Translations under genes and position numbers: made by a program
Shown: positions 51,698 to 60,462 of the stretch, piece by piece
Numbering within the stretch: the first letter of the stretch is position 1
How the letters are laid out: every line of letters begins with the position of its first letter
The notes under the pieces: model-generated
The model's input: the letters and a program-made list of their open reading frames with translations, nothing else
What the model was told of the DNA's origin: nothing
The model's database searches: none
Source of the DNA: Lachnospiraceae bacterium
Lineage (GTDB): Bacteria > Bacillota_A > Clostridia > Lachnospirales > Lachnospiraceae
Length of the DNA: 64,000 nucleotides
NCBI GenBank assembly: GCA_017482005.1
Contig: JAFUOI010000003.1
Location: 1-64,000 of the forward strand
Direction of reading: 5' to 3'

Positions 51698-53805
51698 GAA
51701 AGATGATAAATGTGGAAGAAATTTTCGGGCAGAATGTTTTTGATCTTCCGAAAATGCAGGAACGTCTTCCGGAAGATATCTATACAGAGGTCAGAACGGT
51801 GATGGAACAGGGAGGAGTCCTTTCCATGACGGCGGCCAATGTGGTGGCGAAAGCAATGAAAGACTGGGCGGTGGAAAACGGTGCGACCCACTTTACTCAC
51901 TGGTTTCAGCCGCTGACAGGAATTACGGCAGAAAAGCACGATGCATTTATTACCCATCCTAACGAAGAAGGAAAAATGATTATGGAGTTTTCCGGCAAAG
52001 AGCTGATTAAAGGTGAACCGGATGCATCTTCGTTCCCGTCGGGCGGACTTCGTGCAACGTTTGAGGCCAGAGGTTATACGGCGTGGGATATGACATCTCC
52101 GGCATTTTTGAAAGATTCTTCGACCGGTACTGTGCTCTGTATTCCGACTGCGTTTTATTCTTATACGGGTGAGGCACTTGATAAAAAGACGCCGCTTCTT
52201 CGTTCCATGGAAGCAATTTCGAAACAGGCACTTCGTATTATACGTTTGTTTGGAAATGAGGATGCGATGAAGGTAATACCGTCTGTCGGCGCAGAACAGG
52301 AATATTTCCTTGTGGATGAAGATCTTTACAAACAGAGGGCAGATTTGATGTTTGCCGGTAGAACATTGTTTGGTGCACCTGCGCCGAAAGGACAGGAGAT
52401 GGAGGACCACTATTTTGGTGTTATTCGTGAGCGTGTCGGTGCATTTATGGCGGATCTCAACGAGGAACTGTGGAAACTGGGCGTGACAGCAAAGACGCAG
52501 CACAATGAAGCGGCACCGGCGCAGCATGAGTTGGCTCCGATTTATGAAACCTGTAATATTGCGACAGACCATAACCAGATTGTGATGGAGACGATGAAGC
52601 GTGTTGCAACCCAGCACAGCATGCGTTGTCTTTTGCACGAAAAACCATACGCCGGTGTCAACGGTTCCGGTAAACACAACAACTGGTCGATTACAACGGA
52701 TACCGGTATCAATATGCTGGATCCGGGTGATACACCTAATGAAAATATTCAGTTTCTTCTCGTGCTTGCATGTATTATGCGCGCGGTAGATAAACACGCA
52801 GATCTGCTTCGTCAGTCGGCGGCGGACGTGGGGAATGATCATCGTCTCGGTGCAGATGAAGCACCTCCGGCGATTATTTCCATCTTCCTCGGCGAGCAGC
52901 TTGAGGACGTGGTAAAACAGCTGGTGGAAACGGGTGCGGCAGAATCCCTGAAAGAAGGAGGAACACTTGAGACAGGTGTATCCACTCTTCCTGATTTTGA
53001 GAAAGATGCAACGGACCGTAACCGTACATCACCGTTTGCGTTTACAGGAAATAAATTTGAGTTCCGTATGGTCGGTTCTTCTGACTCCATTGCGGGACCG
53101 AATACAACGCTCAACGCAATTGTGGCGCAGGCGTTCTGTGAGGCGGCGGACAGACTTGAAGCGGCGGACAATTTTGAACTTGCGGTGCATGATTTGATTA
53201 AAGAGTATATGACAGAGCATCAGCGTATTATTTTCAACGGAAACGGCTATTCCGATGAGTGGGTGCGCGAGGCGGAAAAACGCGGTCTTCCGAATATACG
53301 CACAACTGTGGAAGCTGCGGAGACATTGACGAGCGATAAATCCGTTGAGCTTTTTGAACAGTTCGGCATTTATACAAGAGCAGAGCTGGAGTCCCGTGAG
53401 GAAATTATTTACGAGACGTATTCAAAAACAATCAATATTGAGGCTTTGACAATGATTGATATGGCAGGAAAACAGATTATTCCGGCGGTTGTGAAATATA
53501 CAAAGACCTTGGCGGATATGGTAAATTCCCTGCGCGAGGCGGGTGTAGATATTTCCGTGCAGAAGGGAATGCTTGAGAGTGTCTCAAAACGTCTGTCAAC
53601 GATGCAGACAGCGTGTGCGAATCTGAAAGATGTCGACCGTAAAGCGCGCGGCATCAGGAATGCAAAGGAGCAGGCTTTCTTCTATATGAATGAAGTGATT
53701 CCGGCGATGGAGGCGCTCAGAACTCCGGCAGATGAACTGGAAATGATTGTGGATAAAGAAGTGTGGCCGATTCCTACCTACGGCGAATTGATGTTTGAGG
53801 TATAG
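51694..53805 (+). CDS. glnN: Glutamine synthetase type III
   Basis: This ATP-dependent enzyme assimilates ammonium into glutamine. The 703 residues match GSIII (about 700) and not GSI (about 450). Marks are FTHWFQPLTG, SSFPSGGLRATFEARGYTAWD, SVGAEQEYFLVD, KTQHNEAAPAQHELAPIYE, NGSGKHNNWSI and NRTSPFAFTGNKFEFR. GSIII is typical of Bacteroides and many Clostridia, and works as dodecamers. The start overlaps the upstream gene (ATGA) with AAAGGGAAGAG just before it. A second ATG nine bases on is possible. Confidence 0.96.
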   Translation: MRKMINVEEIFGQNVFDLPKMQERLPEDIYTEVRTVMEQGGVLSMTAANVVAKAMKDWAVENGATHFTHWFQPLTGITAEKHDAFITHPNEEGKMIMEFSGKELIKGEPDASSFPSGGLRATFEARGYTAWDMTSPAFLKDSSTGTVLCIPTAFYSYTGEALDKKTPLLRSMEAISKQALRIIRLFGNEDAMKVIPSVGAEQEYFLVDEDLYKQRADLMFAGRTLFGAPAPKGQEMEDHYFGVIRERVGAFMADLNEELWKLGVTAKTQHNEAAPAQHELAPIYETCNIATDHNQIVMETMKRVATQHSMRCLLHEKPYAGVNGSGKHNNWSITTDTGINMLDPGDTPNENIQFLLVLACIMRAVDKHADLLRQSAADVGNDHRLGADEAPPAIISIFLGEQLEDVVKQLVETGAAESLKEGGTLETGVSTLPDFEKDATDRNRTSPFAFTGNKFEFRMVGSSDSIAGPNTTLNAIVAQAFCEAADRLEAADNFELAVHDLIKEYMTEHQRIIFNGNGYSDEWVREAEKRGLPNIRTTVEAAETLTSDKSVELFEQFGIYTRAELESREEIIYETYSKTINIEALTMIDMAGKQIIPAVVKYTKTLADMVNSLREAGVDISVQKGMLESVSKRLSTMQTACANLKDVDRKARGIRNAKEQAFFYMNEVIPAMEALRTPADELEMIVDKEVWPIPTYGELMFEV

Positions 53806-53806
53806 C

Positions 53807-54589
53807 GTGAAAGCAAATAAACAAAAAATAATTTGTCTGTGCATGGCTGTACTGATGATGTGCAGCCTTACTGCTTGTGCGGGCAATTTAAATCACTATA
53901 CAAAAGAAGAGTCAGAAATACTGATGGAAGCAGTACTTGGTCAGGATGTGACATATGTTTCCACGGATAAATATCCAAAGGAAAAGAAAGTGGTACATAT
54001 GTTCCGTGATGAAGAGGGAGTGGAGTTTGCTGTAATCAGTGAAATGAGTCAGGGATGGTTTTCGGCGGGGCTGTACCGCTGCTATATTTCGGATAACTAT
54101 GTGGCAGCAAAATTGGAAACGCACGAGCAGGAGATTATGGATATATTGGAGCAATATGAGTTGAAACAATATTTGAGAGATCCGTCGTATGTGCTGGATG
54201 AAGACATTGCGCTCGGCGAAGGGGCTTGCCCGGATGTGTTTTATTTCGAACTTCCGATAGGGAGTGTCGAGGAAAACAAAGAGGTTATTGATCATATGGC
54301 AGCGGCAGGAGCGCAGATTGATGAGTTGCTCTCTTTTTGTTATGATGAGGACTATGCACTTGATGTTGATTTGGAGGGCGGAGATTATCAGAATTATGTC
54401 GATTATACGGGTATGAATCTTCGGTTTATGTATGAAGGGGTTGCCTATGACGGTCGTGTCTATGAGAAATCGGATATGATGTGTTTTGAGTGGTCACTGA
54501 CGGACGAAGACCGTTGGAGTGAAGAGGGATTATATGAATATTTAGAGTCCCAACTGACGGAGGCGGTCGGAAGAGAGTCGGAGGAATAG
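53807..54589 (+). CDS. Lipoprotein of unknown function
   Basis: The GTG start at 53807 follows TTTGAGGTATAGC, one base after the glnN stop. The 260-residue product has a signal peptide and lipobox (MMCSLTACAGN) and an acidic mature part rich in Asp, Glu and Tyr. No domain is recognised. Strands such as VTYVSTDKYPKEKKVVHMFRD and YDGRVYEKSDMMCFEW suggest a mixed alpha/beta fold. It probably sits on the outer membrane face. It is the last gene before the tRNA. Confidence 0.7.
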   Translation: MKANKQKIICLCMAVLMMCSLTACAGNLNHYTKEESEILMEAVLGQDVTYVSTDKYPKEKKVVHMFRDEEGVEFAVISEMSQGWFSAGLYRCYISDNYVAAKLETHEQEIMDILEQYELKQYLRDPSYVLDEDIALGEGACPDVFYFELPIGSVEENKEVIDHMAAAGAQIDELLSFCYDEDYALDVDLEGGDYQNYVDYTGMNLRFMYEGVAYDGRVYEKSDMMCFEWSLTDEDRWSEEGLYEYLESQLTEAVGRESEE

Positions 54590-54626
54590 GTTGAAAATTG
54601 TTTTTTGAAAAAAATAAAAAAAAGAC

Positions 54627-54655
54627 TTGCACAAATAAAAAAAATCATGTATACT
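54627..54655 (+). promoter_or_regulatory. Sigma-A-type promoter of tRNA-Gln
   Basis: TTGCAC (54627-54632), 17 bases, TATACT (54650-54655), 12 bases before the tRNA. Confidence 0.75.
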
Positions 54656-54667
54656 CAGTTCTTGTGA

Positions 54668-54739
54668 TGGGCTATCGCCAAACGGTAAGGCAACGGACTC
54701 TGACTCCGTCATTTCAAGGTTCGAATCCTTGTAGCCCAG
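54668..54739 (+). tRNA. tRNA-Gln (anticodon CTG)
   Basis: Acceptor arm TGGGCTA pairs with TAGCCCA. The D-arm is GCC...GGC, the anticodon stem ACGGA / TCCGT encloses CTCTGAC, giving anticodon CTG, and the T-arm is CAAGG-TTCGAAT-CCTTG. The CCA end is not encoded. It is the CAG-reading isoacceptor; tRNA-Gln with TTG, expected elsewhere in the genome, is not in the window. Confidence 0.95.
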
Positions 54740-54746
54740 CTTCAGG

Positions 54747-54780
54747 AAAACGCGTATTCAACAGAATACGCGTTTTTTGT
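54747..54780 (+). terminator. Rho-independent terminator of tRNA-Gln
   Basis: AAAACGCGTATTC and GAATACGCGTTTT form a perfect 13-bp stem around an AACA-type loop, followed by T. Confidence 0.93.
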
Positions 54781-54794
54781 GTTTGGAAAGAGAG

Positions 54795-54823
54795 TTGCAA
54801 AACCTTTGGAATTCCAATATAAT
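54795..54823 (+). promoter_or_regulatory. Sigma-A-type promoter of the thioesterase operon
   Basis: TTGCAA (54795-54800), 17 bases, TATAAT (54818-54823). Confidence 0.7.
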
Positions 54824-54872
54824 GTAACGCGTATGAGTTTGCAAAACTCACAATAGAAAGGGTGATGAGGGT

Positions 54873-55586
54873 ATGTACTCATTTGAAAGCAGAATCAGAT
54901 ACAGTGAAGTGGGAAGTGATTCGAAACTGACGTTACTTTCTTTGCTGAATTATTTCCAGGATTGTGCTATATTTCATTCAGAGGATCTGGGGGTCGGCGT
55001 GGAATATTTAAGCGGTGTTCACGGCGTGTGGGTTATGAATTTTTGGCAGATTGATATTGACCGGTATCCGGTGCTCGGCGAACAGGTGAAGATTGAGACT
55101 CATCCGTATGATTTTAAGATGTGCCTCGGCTTCCGGAATTTTGGTCTGCGCGGTAATGACGGAGAGCGTGTGGCGGCAGCCAATACCCTTTGGACTTTTT
55201 TGAACTCCGAAACAGGAAGACCGATGAAGCCAATGACGGACATGATTGAAAAGTACGGAATTGAGCCGCCGGATGAGATGGAATATCTGGATAGAAAGAT
55301 TGTGTTTGCGGGTGAAGAGGAACATTTTGATCCCGTGGAAATCCGTGCGCATCATTTGGATACCAATTTACATGTCAATAATGCGCAGTATGTGGGTATA
55401 GCCTGCGATTATCTTCCGGAGGATTTTACGGTCTGCAGAATGCGGGCGTCTTATCATAAGTCGGCGGTGTTGGGAGATCTTTTGTATCCGGTTGTATACG
55501 GGGGAAAGGAGCATTGCATCGGTGTTGCGCTCTGTGATGCGGATGGAAATGCATATGCCAATGTGGAATTTTGTGATAGAAAATAG
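54873..55586 (+). CDS. Acyl-ACP thioesterase
   Basis: The 237-residue protein is a double hot-dog acyl-ACP thioesterase of the bacterial FatA/FatB-like family. The N-terminal half has YSEVGSDSKLTLLSLLNYFQD. The C-terminal half carries DTNLHVNNAQYVGIACDYLP, with the Asn-His-type catalytic residues in HVNNAQY. It would release free fatty acids from ACP; physiological need in Clostridia is unclear. AAAGGGTGATGAGGGT lies before the ATG. Confidence 0.9.
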   Translation: MYSFESRIRYSEVGSDSKLTLLSLLNYFQDCAIFHSEDLGVGVEYLSGVHGVWVMNFWQIDIDRYPVLGEQVKIETHPYDFKMCLGFRNFGLRGNDGERVAAANTLWTFLNSETGRPMKPMTDMIEKYGIEPPDEMEYLDRKIVFAGEEEHFDPVEIRAHHLDTNLHVNNAQYVGIACDYLPEDFTVCRMRASYHKSAVLGDLLYPVVYGGKEHCIGVALCDADGNAYANVEFCDRK

Positions 55587-55631
55587 GAGAGCGTCTTGTC
55601 TGCGAAGCAGATGGGCGTAGGAAGAGGAAAT

Positions 55632-56465
55632 ATGTTATTCGGACAAAAACAGAAATTAGTTATGGTGAAAAAAGTGGATTTCGGTGTGTATCTTGCCGAA
55701 ACGGCTACGCAGCAGGAGGATAAGGTGCTTCTTCCGGCAAAGCAGGTTCCGCAGGGGCTTCGTCCGGGGGATGAGATTGAAGTTTTTTTATACAAAGATT
55801 CACAGGACCGGCCGATTGCCACAACCAATATGCCAAAGCTTATGCTTGGCGAGACGGCGCGTCTCCGTGTTGTTTCGGTGGGGAAGGTCGGCGCGTTTCT
55901 TGACTGGGGACTGGAGAAGGATTTGTTTCTTCCGTTCCGTGAGCAGACAATCAAAGTCAAAGAAGGCGATGAGGTGATTGTTGCGCTGTATTTGGACAAG
56001 AGCAGCCGTCTCTGCGCAACAATGCGTGTGTATCCCTACCTTTCTACGGACAGTCCGTATCAGGCGGAAGATGAGGTGACGGGTATGATTTACGAAATCA
56101 GTTCCAATTTCGGTGCCTTTGTGGCGGTGGATGATAAATATTCGGCACTTATTGCCAAAAAGGAGCTTTACGGAAAACCTGAGGTGCTTGATACGGTGAC
56201 AGCCCGCGTAGTCAAGGTAAAGGAGGATGGGAAGTTGGATCTTGCCATCCGTCAGAAAGCACATTTGCAGATGGATACGGATGCGGAGAGCTTAATGAAG
56301 CTGTTAGATGAAAACGGAGGAATGCTTCCGATCGGTGATAAATCCACGCCGGATAAGATACGTAAATGGACCGGAATGAGCAAAAATGAGTTTAAGCGTG
56401 CAGAAGGAAGATTGTACAAAGAACGAAAGATAACGGTGGAGCCGGAGGCCATCCGCCTTGTATAG
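55632..56465 (+). CDS. cvfB: CvfB-like S1 RNA-binding protein
   Basis: The start at 55632 (MLFGQKQKLVMVKKVDFG) follows GGAAGAGGAAAT; an upstream TTG frame is less likely. The 277 residues contain three S1-like OB repeats (VDFGVYLAET, GKVGAFLDWGLEKDLFLPF, EISSNFGAFVAVDDKYSALI) and a C-terminal winged helix (KSTPDKIRKWTGMSKNEFKR). This matches CvfB, an RNA-binding virulence and expression modulator in staphylococci and streptococci. It follows the thioesterase gene with a 45-base gap. Confidence 0.92.
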   Translation: MLFGQKQKLVMVKKVDFGVYLAETATQQEDKVLLPAKQVPQGLRPGDEIEVFLYKDSQDRPIATTNMPKLMLGETARLRVVSVGKVGAFLDWGLEKDLFLPFREQTIKVKEGDEVIVALYLDKSSRLCATMRVYPYLSTDSPYQAEDEVTGMIYEISSNFGAFVAVDDKYSALIAKKELYGKPEVLDTVTARVVKVKEDGKLDLAIRQKAHLQMDTDAESLMKLLDENGGMLPIGDKSTPDKIRKWTGMSKNEFKRAEGRLYKERKITVEPEAIRLV

Positions 56466-56535
56466 AAATTGCTTTTTTCATAAGTTGCATTATACTGGGA
56501 AAAATAAGGAAAAGAATGAGTGAAGGAGAACATAG

Positions 56536-56769
56536 ATGAAAGTTCAGAATATAACTGATATGGATAAATTTTTTGAGGTAATCGACAGCTGCAGCGGAAA
56601 GGTTGAACTGGTCACAGGCGAAGGTGACCGTTTAAATCTTAAATCCAAACTTGCGCAGTATGTTTCCCTTGCTAATATTTTTTCAGACAGTTCCATCGGC
56701 GAACTTGAGCTTCTTGCTTATGAGCCGCAGGATATAGACAAACTTGTAAACTTTATGATGAATGATTAA
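56536..56769 (+). CDS. Small protein of unknown function
   Basis: A 77-residue acidic cytoplasmic protein (KFFEVIDSCSGKVELVTGEG, LAQYVSLANIFSDSSIGELE, a DIDKLVNFMMND end). The shape of its central strand/helix part resembles PTS-linked or polysaccharide-linked small regulators, but no family is recognised. A strong GAAGGAGAACATAG site precedes the ATG. It is followed after 3 bases by the CPBP protease gene, suggesting translational coupling. Confidence 0.7.
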   Translation: MKVQNITDMDKFFEVIDSCSGKVELVTGEGDRLNLKSKLAQYVSLANIFSDSSIGELELLAYEPQDIDKLVNFMMND

Positions 56770-56772
56770 GAG

Positions 56773-57732
56773 ATGAATGCAAAAAAGACAAATTGGCTTT
56801 TTACAACGATAATTGCATTAAATGTTCTGGCGGTTGTAGCAGTTACTTTTTTTTCACAGTCTTCGGATGTTGAAATGGCAGCCATTCCGGCGTTGCTCCT
56901 AAGTCAGGCGATTATTTTCATTCCGGCTGTTTTGTTTTTGGCAGGAACAAGGACAAAGGCGGGGGATCTGATCGCATGGGCGAAACCGAAATGGTCTGTG
57001 TCGCTTCTGGTGATTTTACTGACATTTTTATGTATGCCGCTTATTGTGACGGTAAATGCCTTTTCCATGCTTTTTGTGGAAAATGAAGTAACCAATCTTC
57101 AGGTGCTTCTGCAGGGGGTGCCTGCGTGGCAGATTGTGCTGATGATCGGAATTCTCGGACCGGCCAGTGAGGAGTTCGTTTTCCGCGGTGTTATTTATCA
57201 CGGATATCGCCGGAGCGGGCGGATTGTTGCGGCAATGCTGATGTCGGCAGTACTGTTTGGGCTGATTCATTTGAATTTTAATCAGATGAGTTATGCGATA
57301 TTGGTAGGGGTTTTAGGAGTTTTACTGATTGAGGGAACAGGAAGTATCTTTTACAGTTTTCTGTTTCATGCCTGTGTAAATCTTACCAATGTTATTCAGC
57401 TTCTGTTGCAGGATCCGGAAACGGCGGCTATGGATGCCCGGCAGACGAGGCAGATGATTGAGACGATGATGCAAATGCCTTATGAGCAGGCTATGTGTAT
57501 TGTGATTGCCGTGTACGCGGTGATATCGTGTTTTACAACAGCCCTTGCAGGGTGTTTATACTATTTGATACTAAAAAAAGAAGGGAGAACACAGCACATC
57601 CGGCTTATGTTTACAAAAGAGGAAAAAGGTGGAGTGAAAGATGCCAACCGGCGTATTATTTCATGGCCGCTTGCTTTTTCGATGGCGTTGTGTTTAATGT
57701 ACATGATTGCAGAACTTGCATGGATGAAATAA
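56773..57732 (+). CDS. CPBP-family intramembrane metalloprotease
   Basis: The 319-residue protein has about eight membrane segments and the CPBP (Abi/Rce1-like) motifs: PASEEFVFRGVIYHGYR (EExxxR), FGLIHLNFNQ with His, and FHACVNLTNV with His/Asn. Such proteases serve in bacteriocin self-immunity, prenyl-protein-like processing or membrane protein turnover. No bacteriocin gene is adjacent, so a general role is more likely. A loop at about 270-290 is Lys/Glu-rich, followed by one last helix. Confidence 0.9.
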   Translation: MNAKKTNWLFTTIIALNVLAVVAVTFFSQSSDVEMAAIPALLLSQAIIFIPAVLFLAGTRTKAGDLIAWAKPKWSVSLLVILLTFLCMPLIVTVNAFSMLFVENEVTNLQVLLQGVPAWQIVLMIGILGPASEEFVFRGVIYHGYRRSGRIVAAMLMSAVLFGLIHLNFNQMSYAILVGVLGVLLIEGTGSIFYSFLFHACVNLTNVIQLLLQDPETAAMDARQTRQMIETMMQMPYEQAMCIVIAVYAVISCFTTALAGCLYYLILKKEGRTQHIRLMFTKEEKGGVKDANRRIISWPLAFSMALCLMYMIAELAWMK

Positions 57733-57748
57733 TAAAGGTGAATGTGTT

Positions 57749-58435
57749 ATGAGACATATGCATGTACTTGGAGTGGATCTGCAGGACTATTCTGTGCGTG
57801 AAGCGATGCGGAAGACGGATTATTTCTTGCGTGATAATAAGGTGAGTACTATCGCTTATATTACAACACGCGGCCTTATGGCAGCAGAAGAATCTCCGGA
57901 ATTGAGAGCTTTTTTATCCGATATCGATTTAACCGTAGCAGCAGACAGCGACATATTGCGCGTGGCCGGTGTTGATAGCCGTAATCGGATAAAAGAAATA
58001 GAAAATGACGAATTTATGGAGGAGTTTTTGAAGAAACTCGTCCGTGGAAAACGCAGGATTTATCTTTTGACGGGAACAGAGGAACAGCTTCAGGCACTGG
58101 ATGAATGTTTGAAGAGTTATCAGGCAAATCTGAGGATTGTCGGAAAATTTTCGCTGGACCGGTTGGAAAAAGATGAGGACTATCTGATTAATGAGATGAA
58201 CGGACTGATGCCGGATGTCGTGATTTCCAACATTTCATCTCCGCAAAGAGAAACATTTTTTGCGGGTAATCATATGAAAATGAATGCGCGTATCTGGTTG
58301 ATGCTAAAAGATAAAGTAGTCCATGCAACCCGCAGAAAAGATCTTTTCTGGAAGATAGGTGATAAACTGTCAAAGAAGCTCTTCCAAAGAAAAGTAGAAA
58401 AATATCAGAATCAGGGCGATGATTCCGGGAAATAA
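57749..58435 (+). CDS. WecG/TagA/CpsF-family glycosyltransferase-like protein, divergent
   Basis: The 228 residues have the WecG/TagA plan: an N-terminal VLGVDLQDYSVREAM, an AYITTRGLMAAEESPELRAF segment (family TxN..L..A), IDLTVAADSDILRVAGV where other members have PDG, RIYLLTGTEEQLQAL, and LRIVGKFS. It diverges at the C-terminal half: ISNISSPQRETFF stands for the GxPxQE motif, and the RAP/EW.YR part is missing. It may still move ManNAc-type sugars to a lipid-linked acceptor, but activity is doubtful. AAAGGTGAATGTGTT precedes the ATG. Confidence 0.7.
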   Translation: MRHMHVLGVDLQDYSVREAMRKTDYFLRDNKVSTIAYITTRGLMAAEESPELRAFLSDIDLTVAADSDILRVAGVDSRNRIKEIENDEFMEEFLKKLVRGKRRIYLLTGTEEQLQALDECLKSYQANLRIVGKFSLDRLEKDEDYLINEMNGLMPDVVISNISSPQRETFFAGNHMKMNARIWLMLKDKVVHATRRKDLFWKIGDKLSKKLFQRKVEKYQNQGDDSGK

Positions 58436-58454
58436 ATAGAATAAAAAGCAGATT

Positions 58455-58500
58455 GGGACAAAGGTCATCACATAATGGTTGCTTTTGTCCCTTTTTTCCT
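58455..58500 (+). terminator. Rho-independent terminator after the WecG-like gene
   Basis: GGGACAAA (58455-58462) pairs with TTTGTCCC (58484-58491) around a 21-base loop, and is followed by TTTTTTCCTTTTTTT. Confidence 0.75.
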
Positions 58501-58668
58501 TTTTTTGTGAAAAAATTGCATAAAAAAATAGGCGAAATCAGTAGATTTTTTTGTTAAAATGTTTTAAAATAAAAAAAGTAATGTGCAAATGGTATTTATA
58601 GAGAAGGATATATTTGTGAAAAATGTATAAATATCTGCAAATGGGAGTAGTGGAAAAGGAGTGGGGAC

Positions 58669-59757
58669 ATGATATCAAATCAGATTCTGCAAAATACTTT
58701 GGATGGGTTGAAAGCGATTTCCAGAGTAGATTTTTCAGTCATCGATACAGATGGAAAAACCGTGGCGTCGACAACGGATAATGAGGCGGACTATGTCTCT
58801 GCGGTGGTGGATTTTGTGAAATCACCTGCGGACAGCCAGGAGGTTTCCAAATATCAATTTTTTAAGATTTATGATGAACAGGTGGCAGAGTATGTTCTTG
58901 TTGCGACGGGATCCGGTGAGGATGTCTATATGGTCGGAAAGATGGCGACTTTTCAGATACAGAATCTTCTTGTGGCATACAAAGAGCGCTTTGATAAAGA
59001 CAATTTTATAAAGAATCTTCTTTTGGATAATCTTTTGTTGGTTGATATTTACAGCCGATCCAAGAAGCTTCATATCCGCATGGAGGCACCGCGCAGTGTT
59101 ATGATAGTGGAAGCGGCAGGCGGAAAGGATATTAATTCCGTTGAACTTGTGCGGGCATCTCTCCCGGCAGGAAATCGTGATTTTGTCACAGCTGTGGATG
59201 AAAACAGTGTGATTATTGTCAAGGAGACCGGGGAAGATTCTGTCAAGTCTGAGATTGAGCATGCTGCGAAAAGTATCATTTCGGCATTGGAAAAAGAGGG
59301 TGCTTCAAAGGTACATATTGCATATGGTAGTATGGTAGGAGAGATTAAAGAGGTGAGCCGTTCTTACAAGGAGGCTAAGATGGCACTGGATGTAGGCCGA
59401 ATCTTCTTTGATGAAAGACAGATTGTGGCATACAGTGAACTTGGTATCGGACGACTTATTTATCAGCTTCCGATTCCTCTCTGTAAGATGTTTATCCGCG
59501 AGATTTTCGGCAATAAGAGTCCGGATGATTTTGACGAAGAGACGATTGTTACCATTAATAAATTTTTTGAAAACAGCCTGAATGTTTCCGAAACATCAAG
59601 ACAGCTTTTTATTCACCGGAATACGCTGGTATACCGTTTGGATAAACTGCAGAAGAGCACTGGATTGGATTTGAGGGTTTTTGAGGATGCTATCACATTC
59701 AAGATTGCGATGATGGTTGCAAAATATATGAAATACATGGAAAACTTTGAATTTTAA
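58669..59757 (+). CDS. PucR/CdaR-type transcriptional regulator
   Basis: The 362-residue protein begins with a sugar-diacid-recognition-like domain (ILQNTLDGLKAISRVDFSVID, TEADYVSAVVDFVKSP-like text). It has a central GGDEF-like part (about 180-270) and ends with a PucR helix-turn-helix (SETSRQLFIHRNTLVYRLDK, LDLRVFEDAITFKIAM). CdaR-type proteins activate sugar-diacid use genes, but no such genes are near. It may regulate elsewhere or the downstream ftsEX set, which starts 18 bases later. AAAGGAGTGGGGAC precedes the ATG. Confidence 0.88.
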   Translation: MISNQILQNTLDGLKAISRVDFSVIDTDGKTVASTTDNEADYVSAVVDFVKSPADSQEVSKYQFFKIYDEQVAEYVLVATGSGEDVYMVGKMATFQIQNLLVAYKERFDKDNFIKNLLLDNLLLVDIYSRSKKLHIRMEAPRSVMIVEAAGGKDINSVELVRASLPAGNRDFVTAVDENSVIIVKETGEDSVKSEIEHAAKSIISALEKEGASKVHIAYGSMVGEIKEVSRSYKEAKMALDVGRIFFDERQIVAYSELGIGRLIYQLPIPLCKMFIREIFGNKSPDDFDEETIVTINKFFENSLNVSETSRQLFIHRNTLVYRLDKLQKSTGLDLRVFEDAITFKIAMMVAKYMKYMENFEF

Positions 59758-59775
59758 TAAGGAGATATGAGTCCT

Positions 59776-60462
59776 ATGATCACATTGGAAAACGTAGTTA
59801 AAGCATATTCGACCGGTGCACCGGCCCTCAATGGTATCAGTCTGCATATTGACGCAGGTGAGTTTGTGTTTATTGTTGGAGACAGTGGTTCCGGAAAATC
59901 CACATTGATCAAACTTTTGCTCAGAGAGCTTATGCCGACGTCCGGTAAGATTGAAGTAAACAATATGGATGTTGCATCCCTTCGGCACAAACAAATCCCT
60001 AAGTACCGCCGGAGCCTCGGCGTTGTATTCCAGGATTTCCGACTGCTGAAAGACCGTAATGTTTATGAGAATGTTGCATTTGCACAGCGTATTGTGCAGA
60101 CGCCGAACAAAGAAATCAAGAAAAATGTTCCGTCTATTTTATCGACGGTTGGATTGGCGGGCAAGTATAAAGCAAGACCGCGTCAGCTTTCCGGAGGTGA
60201 GCAACAGCGAGTGGCTCTGGCAAGAGCGCTTGTGAACAATCCGCCGATTCTTTTGGCAGATGAGCCGACAGGTAATCTTGATCCGAAGAACTCATGGGAA
60301 ATAATGAAGCTTCTTGAGGAGATTAATGCAAGAGGAACGACGGTTCTTGTTGTTACTCATAACCGCGAGATTGTAAATACGATGAAGAAGCGGGTAATTA
60401 CTATGAACAAGGGTGTTATTGTTAGTGACGAGAAGGAAGGTACATACATCGATGAGATTTAG
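59776..60462 (+). CDS. ftsE: Cell division ATP-binding protein FtsE
   Basis: FtsE is the ATPase of the FtsEX complex, which couples ATP use to activation of peptidoglycan hydrolases during division. The 228 residues have Walker [10 protein letters not shown], signature [15 protein letters not shown], Walker [13 protein letters not shown] and the LVVTHNREI switch. The ATG at 59776 ([10 protein letters not shown]) is chosen for AAGGAG spacing; a start at 59767 is possible. It overlaps ftsX by 11 bases. Confidence 0.95.
   Translation: MITLENVVKAYSTGAPALNGISLHIDAGEFVFIVGDSGSGKSTLIKLLLRELMPTSGKIEVNNMDVASLRHKQIPKYRRSLGVVFQDFRLLKDRNVYENVAFAQRIVQTPNKEIKKNVPSILSTVGLAGKYKARPRQLSGGEQQRVALARALVNNPPILLADEPTGNLDPKNSWEIMKLLEEINARGTTVLVVTHNREIVNTMKKRVITMNKGVIVSDEKEGTYIDEI

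Noticed and set aside
51409..52842. 477-codon minus-strand frame over the U32 and glnN genes
   Set aside because: It is antisense to two strongly supported genes, with biased Cys/His/Arg composition and no family motif.
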